A DNA stretch of 5,434 nt from Bacillota bacterium (lineage in GTDB: Bacteria > Bacillota > Clostridia > Peptostreptococcales > Anaerovoracaceae): positions 1 to 5,434 of the forward strand of contig JAGATO010000096.1 of the NCBI GenBank assembly GCA_017621195.1, given 5' to 3'. The position numbers and the translations under genes were made by a program. The notes under the pieces were generated by a model. That model did no database searches, was not told where the DNA came from, and saw nothing but the letters and a program-made list of their open reading frames with translations. Shown here one piece after another: positions 1 to 4,662 of the stretch. Positions within the stretch are counted from its first letter, which is position 1, and the number at the start of each line of letters is the position of its first letter.

Positions 1-157
1 CCTGGGTCAATCCCAGATAATCGATGAGCCGTATGGCCTCATATTCGTCCACCGTTAAGACGATCCGGTTCGTTTCGTCCCGGGCCGTCCGCTCTGTAAA
101 GAAATGACAACAGGACGGCATTCTGCTGATTCTGCGATTTTTGCTGGGTCTGGCCAT
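1..157 (-). CDS. DUF134 (UPF0251) family DNA-binding protein, 5' part only
   Basis: Reading leftward from an ATG at 157-155, 52 codons are visible before the window edge cuts the gene. The protein begins MARPSKNRRISRMPSC and continues to TVDEYEAIRLIDYLGLTQ. The MARP(R/S)K start followed by the 'TVDEYEAIRLID..GLTQ' block is characteristic of the DUF134/UPF0251 family of small proteins (usually about 100-150 aa). Family members carry a sigma-70 region 4-like helix-turn-helix just after this point, which is not visible here. They often sit beside genes of the dinitrogenase Fe-Mo cofactor-like (NifX/NifB-type) family; whether that holds here lies beyond the window. A strong AAGGAGGG site six bases upstream supports the start. 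The gene is transcribed away from the tandem P-loop gene. A near-consensus promoter and a palindrome next to it suggest regulated, perhaps autoregulated, expression. Family assignment is firm; the regulatory target is unknown. Confidence 0.88.
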   Translation of the reverse strand, partial: MARPSKNRRISRMPSCCHFFTERTARDETNRIVLTVDEYEAIRLIDYLGLTQ

Positions 158-162
158 GGGTG

Positions 163-170
163 CCCTCCTT
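163..170 (-). promoter_or_regulatory. Ribosome binding site of the DUF134 gene
   Basis: On the minus strand AAGGAGGG lies six bases before the ATG at 157. It is nearly fully complementary to the 3' end of 16S rRNA and fixes the MARP start of the DUF134 protein. Confidence 0.85.
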
Positions 171-177
171 TTATTAT

Positions 178-189
178 TGGCATATGCCA
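178..189. promoter_or_regulatory. Perfect 12-bp palindrome, candidate operator in the DUF134 leader
   Basis: TGGCATATGCCA reads identically on both strands. On the minus strand it starts about five bases after the expected transcription start of the DUF134 gene (about 194) and ends before its ribosome binding site. A repressor bound here would block initiation or early elongation. The symmetry and position are seen directly; the operator role and the identity of the binding protein, perhaps DUF134 itself, are inferred. It is too short and lacks the loop needed for a good RNA hairpin, which favours a DNA site. Confidence 0.5.
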
Positions 190-200
190 TTTATATATTT

Positions 201-229
201 ATAATACACTTCTTCTCCGATGATGTCAA
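201..229 (-). promoter_or_regulatory. Sigma-70/SigA-type promoter of the DUF134 gene
   Basis: On the minus strand a perfect -35 box TTGACA (plus positions 224-229) is followed after exactly 17 bases by TATTAT (201-206), five of six matches to the -10 consensus. The expected start is near 194, giving a leader of about 37 bases before the ATG at 157. The leader contains the 178-189 palindrome and an AAGGAGGG site. Confidence 0.82.
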
Positions 230-301
230 TCCTCTTCTCACATATTTTCGGATCCTGACATAATATATATTGCTGTTGAGCCACATAGAAAGGAGTACAT
301 C

Positions 302-1402
302 ATGCCTGGAAAAACAAGACACTATTTCCCGGGGAACAACACACCTCAGGGGTTCTTCTCTTACTACGGGTACATACTGGAACAGCGGGACGCCGAAAAA
401 ATCTACTGTCTGAAAGGAGGACCGGGCCTCGGCAAATCCACCTTCATGCGCCGCATCGGCGAAACGCTGGTACAGGAAGGAGAGGATGTGGATTTTCTCC
501 ACTGTTCCTCCGACCCCGACTCTCTGGACGGGATTTTGGTGCGCAACAAGCGCGTTGCTATGATCGACGGAACGTCGCCTCACATCGTCGATCCCGTCAA
601 TCCCGGAGCCGTGGATACCATCATCCATCTGGGAGATTACTGGGACGAGGCGGGAATCCGGAAGAACCGTCAGTTGGTCCTGGACTGCGGCGATCACCTG
701 AAGGACCATTACGCCAGAGCTTACAGCTATCTGGCCGCCGCCGGAAGCATGCACCGGGGACTGCATCAGATCTACGATTCTCACCTGAACAAGCCTCAGC
801 TGTACAAAAAAGCGGCTTCCATCATCAATCGGGAACTGACCCACAAGAAGCTGTCGCCGATTCCGGGGACGGTGCGAAAGCAGTTTGCTTCCGCCCTGAC
901 GCCGAAGGGGCCCGTCAATTTCATTCCCGGGCTCATGGCCGATGCGAGCCGCGTCTATCTGATCCAGGAGCCGGTGGGCATGAGCGGCGACCGGCTGATC
1001 CGCCTGTTTTTGGAAAGTGCTCTCCAGCGGGGTTACGATGCCGAATGCTATTACTGCTCCATGGATCCGTCGGAAAAGCCGGAACACCTGTACATTCCTC
1101 AGATCAAAATCGCTTTCGTCAGCAGCAACACCTTCCATCCTCTGTCCAAAGCGGATTTTGAAGGCAAGGTGACCGTGATCGACATGAACAAGTGGATCGA
1201 CCTGTCCGAGGATTCGGTAGCCAAGGCCCATGTGGACGTCATGACGGAGCTGATGAACGACCTGATTCAAAAGGCCTTCCAGTGCTTCCGTCAATCGAAA
1301 CAGGAGCACGACCTCCTGGAACAGGCCTACATTCCCAACATGGATTTTTCCCGGTTGGAACCGATTCAGCAGAAGATTTTAGCGGAGATCCGCAGGATAT
1401 GA
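302..1402 (+). CDS. Tandem P-loop NTPase, PRK06851-like conserved ATPase of Clostridia
   Basis: This 366-aa soluble protein appears to be an ATP-binding protein of unknown role. Its length and sequence match what I recall of the conserved PRK06851 group. Residues 39-46 (GGPGLGKS) are a good Walker A motif after a hydrophobic strand (IYCLK). It is followed by an HCSSDPDSLDG block at 67-77 and an AMIDGT..H block at 86-94 that resembles Walker B. The second half repeats this layout: strand VYLI at 218-221, a P-loop position at 222-231 with no GK(S/T), a YYCSMDP block at 250-256 and an IAFVSSNTFH block. It is thus an internal duplication with one intact and one decayed nucleotide site. AAAGGAG at 289-295, six bases before the ATG, supports the start. 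No strong promoter was found; AT-rich sequence at 261-272 could hold a -10 box. It is divergent from DUF134. No terminator follows, so some read-through into the transporter gene is possible. The cellular function is not known to me. Confidence 0.85.
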   Translation: MPGKTRHYFPGNNTPQGFFSYYGYILEQRDAEKIYCLKGGPGLGKSTFMRRIGETLVQEGEDVDFLHCSSDPDSLDGILVRNKRVAMIDGTSPHIVDPVNPGAVDTIIHLGDYWDEAGIRKNRQLVLDCGDHLKDHYARAYSYLAAAGSMHRGLHQIYDSHLNKPQLYKKAASIINRELTHKKLSPIPGTVRKQFASALTPKGPVNFIPGLMADASRVYLIQEPVGMSGDRLIRLFLESALQRGYDAECYYCSMDPSEKPEHLYIPQIKIAFVSSNTFHPLSKADFEGKVTVIDMNKWIDLSEDSVAKAHVDVMTELMNDLIQKAFQCFRQSKQEHDLLEQAYIPNMDFSRLEPIQQKILAEIRRI

Positions 1403-1414
1403 GTTCATCCCGAC

Positions 1415-1443
1415 TTGTGGAACGACAAAAAATGTGATATATT
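1415..1443 (+). promoter_or_regulatory. Extended -10 promoter for the transporter-suf operon
   Basis: TTGTGG (1415-1420) and TATATT (1438-1443) are separated by 17 bases, and a TG dinucleotide at 1435-1436 forms an extended -10 element. The expected start near 1450 gives a leader of about 54 bases before the ATG at 1504. The stretch 1403-1503 holds nothing else that I can recognise: no hairpin with a T-run and no riboswitch-like structure. Confidence 0.6.
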
Positions 1444-1503
1444 GGGTAGGCTTATATATGTGCGGATCCCTGCGGAGGAAAAGCATCGCATTACGAGGAA
1501 GAC

Positions 1504-2391
1504 ATGAAACAACAATTCGGAAAATATATCGCGTCCCTGCTGATCTTCGGCACCAACGGTGTGGTCGTCAGCTTTATTACACTGAATACTACGGCCATCA
1601 TCTTCTACCGGACGGCCATCGGAAGCCTGTTTCTTCTGGCCGTGCTCCTGTTCCAGAGGCGGCTTCCCCGCTTCCGCGTCCTGAAGGGCCAGCTGCTGCC
1701 CGTAGCCGTTTCCGGTGCAACCCTGGGCCTGGGCTGGCTGTTTCTCTTTGAAGCCTATCGCCAGATCGGCGTCGGTACCGCCACGCTGCTGTACTATCTG
1801 GGCCCTGCCATGGTCCTGGCAGCCGCTCCGCTGCTGTTTTCCGAACGCATTACCACGGCCAGGATCGTCGGCATTCTGGCCGCTTTTGCCGGAATGGTAC
1901 TGGTGAATTTCCAGAGCCTTGGCTCCGGTCAGGCGGACGGTTCTGCCATTGTGGGTGTGATCTGTGGACTGGCTTCGGCCTTCTGGTATGCCTCCATGAT
2001 CGTGGCCAACAAGAAGATCACCGACATCGAAGGCGTAGAACGGACCTTCTTTCAGCTGGTGTTCGCCGGTCTTGTGGTCACGGCCTATGCCCTGTGTTCT
2101 CACAAGGCGCTGTGGCCCGTACAGACGTCGGAGCTCCTGCCTCTGCTGATCCTCTGCATCGTAAACACCGGCCTGGCCTGCTATCTGTACTTTTCGTCCA
2201 TGTACCTGCTTCCGGCCCAGTCGGTAGCGGTTTGCGGATATATCGATCCCCTGTCGGCCCTCGTCTTTGCCACCGTCTTTCTGGACGAGCCCATGGGAAT
2301 CCTGCAGTTGTTTGGCGCCCTTCTGATCCTGGGAGGCGCCGCGTTCGGCGAGCTGTACCGCCGTCCTCACACCAAAGGAGAACAAGTATGA
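1504..2391 (+). CDS. EamA/DMT-superfamily transporter, ten membrane spans
   Basis: This is a 295-aa inner-membrane permease of the drug/metabolite transporter superfamily, built from two EamA repeats at about residues 8-135 and 147-284. Ten hydrophobic spans can be drawn near 8-27, 32-50, 64-83, 90-111, 118-136, 147-168, 181-198, 211-230, 236-259 and 265-284. The second repeat ends in the classic block YIDPLSALVFATVFLDEP...GALLILGGA. Arg36 in span 2 and the YYLGPAMV block in span 4 are also family-typical. The length is normal for EamA proteins. Known relatives export amino acids such as cysteine, threonine or aromatics, or other small metabolites; the substrate cannot be read from sequence. 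GAGGA at 1495-1499, four bases before the ATG, supports the start. The stop overlaps the start of the 45-aa gene (ATGA), implying translational coupling. It is the first gene of the apparent operon with the SufC/SufB-like genes. Confidence 0.9.
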   Translation: MKQQFGKYIASLLIFGTNGVVVSFITLNTTAIIFYRTAIGSLFLLAVLLFQRRLPRFRVLKGQLLPVAVSGATLGLGWLFLFEAYRQIGVGTATLLYYLGPAMVLAAAPLLFSERITTARIVGILAAFAGMVLVNFQSLGSGQADGSAIVGVICGLASAFWYASMIVANKKITDIEGVERTFFQLVFAGLVVTAYALCSHKALWPVQTSELLPLLILCIVNTGLACYLYFSSMYLLPAQSVAVCGYIDPLSALVFATVFLDEPMGILQLFGALLILGGAAFGELYRRPHTKGEQV

Positions 2392-2525
2392 ACAAGAAAA
2401 GCGATGTCAAACAATACGTGATCGGCAGTCTCCTGGCAGGCGCCGTCTCCGCGGTCTGCCTGTCCGGAATGAAGAAGATCGACCGAAAAATGCAGAAGAA
2501 AAAGAAGAAAGATAAGGAACAATAG
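2388..2525 (+). CDS. 45-aa single-span membrane micro-protein with a polylysine tail
   Basis: I do not recognise this small protein. It begins MNKKSDVKQ, has one hydrophobic span at about residues 11-27 (YVIGSLLAGAVSAVCLSG, with Cys24), then a strongly basic tail, KKIDRKMQ and a run of five lysines at 37-41. Two features argue that it is real. AAAGGAG at 2374-2380 lies seven bases before the ATG, and that ATG overlaps the transporter stop codon in an ATGA junction. The SufC-like gene follows after only 19 bases. Basic flanks on both sides of the span leave orientation uncertain, but the larger positive charge of the tail suggests a cytoplasmic C-terminus. A lipobox is not convincing because Val, not Gly/Ala/Ser, precedes Cys24. 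It could be a transporter accessory subunit or a membrane tether for the Suf proteins; both ideas are inference. Confidence 0.72.
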   Translation: MNKKSDVKQYVIGSLLAGAVSAVCLSGMKKIDRKMQKKKKKDKEQ

Positions 2526-2533
2526 ACAACGAT

Positions 2534-2540
2534 AAGGAGG
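2534..2540 (+). promoter_or_regulatory. Ribosome binding site of the SufC-like gene
   Basis: AAGGAGG lies four bases before the ATG at 2545 inside the 19-base gap after the micro-protein gene. It is a near-perfect anti-16S match, so the ATPase should be translated well even without coupling. Confidence 0.8.
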
Positions 2541-2544
2541 CTGT

Positions 2545-3270
2545 ATGCTGAAACTGGAACATCTCTCCTGGAACCTTCCCACCGGCGAAGAGATCATCAA
2601 AGATATCGACCTGACCATCCCCGATAACAAGCTGGTGGTCGTCACCGGCCCCAACGGCGGCGGCAAGACCACCACAGCGAAGCTGATTGCCGGCATCGTC
2701 ACCCCCGACAGCGGACGGATTCTGCTGGACGGCGAGGACATCACCGACTGCGACATCACTCAGCGGGCCCGCAAGGGAATCGCCTTTGCCTTCCAACAGC
2801 CGGTGCGCTTCAAAGGACTGACGGTCCGCGATCTGCTGGAACTGGCCTCCGGCCAGCCCCTGCCGGAAGAAACGCTGTGCGACTATCTGGGCAACGTGGG
2901 ACTGTGCGCCGGGGAATACATGGATCGGGAAATGAACGCCAGCCTGTCCGGCGGCGAAATCAAGCGCATCGAGATCGCCACGGCTCTGGCCCGCCGGGCC
3001 AAGCTGTCCATCTTCGACGAACCGGAAGCCGGCATCGACCTGTGGAGCTTCTCCCGCCTGGTGGACACCTTCGAAGAGCTGCGGGAACGACACAACGGTA
3101 CGCTGCTGATCATCTCCCACCAGGAGCGCATCTTATCCAACGCCGACGAGATCGTGGTGGTCTCCGACGGAACGATCCGTCAGGCCGGACCGAGGGAGGA
3201 AATCCTGCCCACGCTGCTGTCCGACGCCATGACCGTACGCTGTCCCATGGGAGGTAGAAAACATGAATAA
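2545..3270 (+). CDS. sufC: SufC-like ABC ATPase of a minimal SUF (SmsC-type) system
   Basis: This 241-aa cytosolic ATPase should drive conformational change in the Fe-S scaffold encoded next. All ABC motifs are present. Walker A GPNGGGKT is at 35-42, and the Q-loop is in FAFQQPVRFKG with Gln84/85. The signature LSGGE is at 134-138, Walker B with catalytic Glu is in LSIFDEPEAGID (Asp158, Glu159), the D-loop follows at Gly163-Asp165, and the H-loop His192 lies in IISHQERIL. The (S/T)H.(Q/E)R(I/L)L form of the H-loop and the FAFQ.PV form of the Q-loop are typical of SufC rather than of importer ATPases. The length is close to E. coli SufC (248 aa). No permease or binding protein accompanies it, and the next gene is SufB-like, which settles the assignment. 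The last codons overlap the scaffold start by eight bases and also encode its ribosome binding site, so equal expression is expected. Confidence 0.9.
   Translation: MLKLEHLSWNLPTGEEIIKDIDLTIPDNKLVVVTGPNGGGKTTTAKLIAGIVTPDSGRILLDGEDITDCDITQRARKGIAFAFQQPVRFKGLTVRDLLELASGQPLPEETLCDYLGNVGLCAGEYMDREMNASLSGGEIKRIEIATALARRAKLSIFDEPEAGIDLWSFSRLVDTFEELRERHNGTLLIISHQERILSNADEIVVVSDGTIRQAGPREEILPTLLSDAMTVRCPMGGRKHE
3249..3254 (+). promoter_or_regulatory. Ribosome binding site of the SufB-like gene, inside sufC
   Basis: GGGAGG sits eight bases before the ATG at 3263 and lies within the last codons of the SufC-like gene. With the eight-base gene overlap this points to coupled translation of ATPase and scaffold. 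Confidence 0.75.
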
Positions 3271-4180
3271 AGTCACCGACGAACTCCTGCGCCTGATCTC
3301 CGATTACGACGGATCCTTCGACGGCGCTTACAACATCCGGGAGGACGGCCAGTGCGACAGCCGCCGATCCACGGAACACATCCGCATCGAATCCAAGATC
3401 ACCGAACCCGGCATCGACATTTACATTTCCGCCGAAGCCCAGAACGAAACGGTGTTCATTCCCGCCTGCGTCAGCCACAGCGGCGTGGACGATCTGGTCT
3501 ATAACGACTTCCACATTGAAGCGGGAGCCAACGTGACCATCGTGGCAGGCTGCGGCGTCCACAACGACGGCCACGAGGATTCCATGCACAACGGCATCCA
3601 CCGGTTCTTCCTGGGAAAGGACTCCTACGTCCTCTACAAGGAAAAGCACATCGGTACCGGCGACGGTTCCGGCGCCCGCCGCATCAACCCCGTCACCGAC
3701 GCCTATCTGGAAGAGGGAGCCGTCCTGGAAATGGACACGGTCCAGCTGTCCGGCGTGGACACCACCGACCGGAAGACTACGGCAACGCTGGGAGCCCGCG
3801 CCCGCTTCATCGTCCGGGAGCGACTGATGACCGACGACGTTGAGACTGCGGAGACCGACTTCACCGTAACGCTGGACGGCCCCGACTCCGGCGTGGATCT
3901 GGTATCCCGCTCCGTGGCCCGCGGAACTTCCCGCCAGCACTACCGTTCCACCATCATCGGAAACAATCGCTGCACCGGTCACTCGGAATGCGACGCCATC
4001 CTGTCCGAACAGGGCACCGTAACGGCCCTGCCTGCCCTGGAGGCCAACCACATCGACGCCCAGCTGGTTCACGAAGCCGCCATCGGCAAGATCGCAGGCG
4101 AGCAGATTCTGAAGCTGCGAACCTTGGGTCTCACCGAAGAACAGGCCGAGGAACGGATCATCGAGGGCTTTCTGAAATAA
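3263..4180 (+). CDS. sufB: Short SufB/SufD-family Fe-S scaffold (SmsB-type)
   Basis: This 305-aa cytosolic protein is a SufB/SufD-family scaffold that should build Fe-S clusters together with the ATPase before it. It is much shorter than E. coli SufB (495 aa) or SufD (423 aa) and lacks most of their N-terminal region. The beta-helix core and C-terminal helices remain (LRTLGLTEEQAEERIIEGF, matching the family's 'RGLSEEDA...I..GF' end). Cys243 in SECDAIL and His270-Glu271 in VHEAAIGKI align by eye with E. coli SufB Cys405 and His433-Glu434, the residues implicated in cluster assembly. Other cysteines are at 31, 69, 97 and 237. A Cys/His-rich block holds Cys97, His100, His104, His109 and His113. 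The family is known as the minimal SUF-like system (SMS) in archaea and anaerobic bacteria. No cysteine desulfurase or sulfur-transfer gene is in the window. Its 3' end overlaps the opposing membrane-protein gene by 23 bases. Confidence 0.88.
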   Translation: MNKVTDELLRLISDYDGSFDGAYNIREDGQCDSRRSTEHIRIESKITEPGIDIYISAEAQNETVFIPACVSHSGVDDLVYNDFHIEAGANVTIVAGCGVHNDGHEDSMHNGIHRFFLGKDSYVLYKEKHIGTGDGSGARRINPVTDAYLEEGAVLEMDTVQLSGVDTTDRKTTATLGARARFIVRERLMTDDVETAETDFTVTLDGPDSGVDLVSRSVARGTSRQHYRSTIIGNNRCTGHSECDAILSEQGTVTALPALEANHIDAQLVHEAAIGKIAGEQILKLRTLGLTEEQAEERIIEGFLK

Positions 4181-4556
4181 AGAAGCCGACCAGCATCAGT
4201 GCAAAGATGCAAAGTGCAGCTGCCAGAAACGGCGGTGATGTGACCGGAGCGGCCGGAAACAACAGACGGGTCAATTGGAAAAAATGAACCCCGCATAAAT
4301 TCAGTTGAAAGAAATGCAAAGCCCATAACAGCGCTTTGCATTTTTTTGTCCGCCCAAATGTCATCCGTTTCAACAGATAGTAAAACAGACCCGGAAGCAC
4401 CACAATCACGGAAACAACGGCCACGGCAAATTGATGGATGGAGATCAACTGAACAATTTTATAAGCCATTCCCAGGACGGTATATCCGTATAACAACAAA
4501 AACATCGTGTGATAGAGGGCGCTGATGCGCATTTTTCTCTCTTTTATTATGGTCAT
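4158..4556 (-). CDS. Small polytopic membrane protein, unrecognised
   Basis: I cannot assign this 132-aa protein to a family. It has a short basic N-terminus (MTIIKERKMR) and four hydrophobic segments near residues 13-37, 42-62, 75-99 and 109-127, so it should be a small four-span membrane protein. Basic residues 63-74 (KRM..GRTKKCK) form a likely cytoplasmic loop. HFFQL occurs twice, at 81-85 and 91-95. The ATG at 4556 is chosen because GGAGG lies seven bases upstream of it. An in-frame ATG at 4607 would overlap the likely -10 box, and one at residue 9 has only a weak site. The gene converges on sufB with a 23-base overlap and carries that operon's terminator within its coding sequence. Its GC content, about 50% by eye, lies between that of its two neighbours. 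Hydrophobic pattern, promoter and ribosome binding site all argue for a real gene, but none proves it. Confidence 0.68.
   Translation of the reverse strand: MTIIKERKMRISALYHTMFLLLYGYTVLGMAYKIVQLISIHQFAVAVVSVIVVLPGLFYYLLKRMTFGRTKKCKALLWALHFFQLNLCGVHFFQLTRLLFPAAPVTSPPFLAAALCIFALMLVGFFISESPR
4312..4347 (+). terminator. Intrinsic terminator of the transporter-suf operon
   Basis: AAATGCAAAGC (4312-4322) pairs perfectly with GCTTTGCATTT (4333-4343) across a 10-base loop. A run of seven T follows at 4341-4347, overlapping the end of the stem. This is the only good terminator after the scaffold gene, about 130 bases past its stop. It lies inside the opposing membrane-protein gene (codons around residues 70-82). 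In the minus direction the stem is followed only by a broken T-run, so it should act mainly on plus-strand transcripts. Confidence 0.75.
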
Positions 4557-4563
4557 ACTTTTT

Positions 4564-4568
4564 CCTCC
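4564..4568 (-). promoter_or_regulatory. Ribosome binding site that sets the start of the small membrane protein
   Basis: GGAGG on the minus strand lies seven bases before the ATG at 4556. It favours a 132-aa product over the longer 149-aa reading from 4607. Confidence 0.7.
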
Positions 4569-4607
4569 GACATCTCCTCTCGCCTCACTGTTATGCGATG
4601 CCAACAT

Positions 4608-4636
4608 ATTATCTAATTATGAAAATGAAGTTGTAA
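4608..4636 (-). promoter_or_regulatory. Likely promoter of the small membrane protein gene
   Basis: On the minus strand GATAAT (plus 4608-4613, five of six matches) is preceded by 17 bases and TTACAA (4631-4636, weak -35). A second pair, CATAAT (4616-4621) and TTGTAA (4639-4644), also has a 17-base spacer. Either would start transcription about 45-55 bases before the ATG at 4556. Both -35 boxes lie within the 4623-4652 inverted repeat. Confidence 0.42.
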
Positions 4637-4652
4637 TATTACAACTCCATTT
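4623..4652. repeat. 30-base near-perfect inverted repeat: terminator or operator
   Basis: AGTTGTAATATTACAACT (4629-4646) is a perfect 18-bp palindrome. The symmetry extends to 4623-4652 with a single mismatch (4628/4647). It begins 11 bases after the stop codon of the secreted-protein gene, so on that transcript it could fold as a hairpin followed by TTTTC, a weak intrinsic terminator. It equally covers the -35 region of the next minus-strand promoter and could be a protein-binding site. The stem is AT-rich with an uninterrupted centre of symmetry (no natural loop), which makes the operator reading at least as likely. Region 4557-4662 holds this repeat, the promoter and a ribosome binding site, and nothing else I can recognise. 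Confidence 0.55.
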
Positions 4653-4662
4653 CTATTATAGT

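Noticed and set aside
191..1309. Long minus-strand open frame (372 codons) opposite the tandem P-loop gene
   Set aside because: The reading is rich in Gln, Arg, Val and Gly without recognisable motifs and lies antisense to a clearly motif-bearing protein. It reflects the lack of stops opposite GC-rich coding sequence.
1474..1478. GGAGG upstream of the transporter as a possible second ribosome binding site
   Set aside because: No ATG, GTG or TTG start in the transporter frame follows at proper distance; the GAGGA at 1495-1499 serves the ATG at 1504.
1405..2385. Minus-strand open frame opposite the EamA transporter
   Set aside because: Low-complexity Gln/Gly/Asp/Arg composition is typical of antisense of a membrane-protein gene. 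The plus frame has ten spans and family motifs.
2388..2525. 45-aa protein as a lipoprotein
   Set aside because: Cys24 is preceded by Val rather than Gly, Ala or Ser, and it lies near the end of the span, so a lipobox is not supported.
2545..3270. SufC-like gene as the ATPase of a transporter together with the upstream EamA protein
   Set aside because: DMT/EamA carriers are secondary transporters that do not use ABC ATPases. The Q-loop and H-loop forms and the downstream SufB-like gene fit SufC.
2407..4072. Minus-strand open frames opposite the SufC-like and SufB-like genes
   Set aside because: They are Val/Gly/Asp-rich shadows with no motif, whereas the plus frames carry complete ABC and SufB/SufD signatures.
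4200..4214. Two tandem TGCAAAG copies, with a third at 4315-4321, as a regulatory repeat
   Set aside because: The copies are short and lie inside the membrane-protein gene. The third is part of the terminator stem and spacing is irregular; chance is a sufficient explanation.
4605..4607. Upstream in-frame ATG for the small membrane protein
   Set aside because: It falls on the likely -10 region and has no ribosome binding site, and the 17 extra residues are not hydrophobic. The ATG at 4556 has GGAGG at good spacing.
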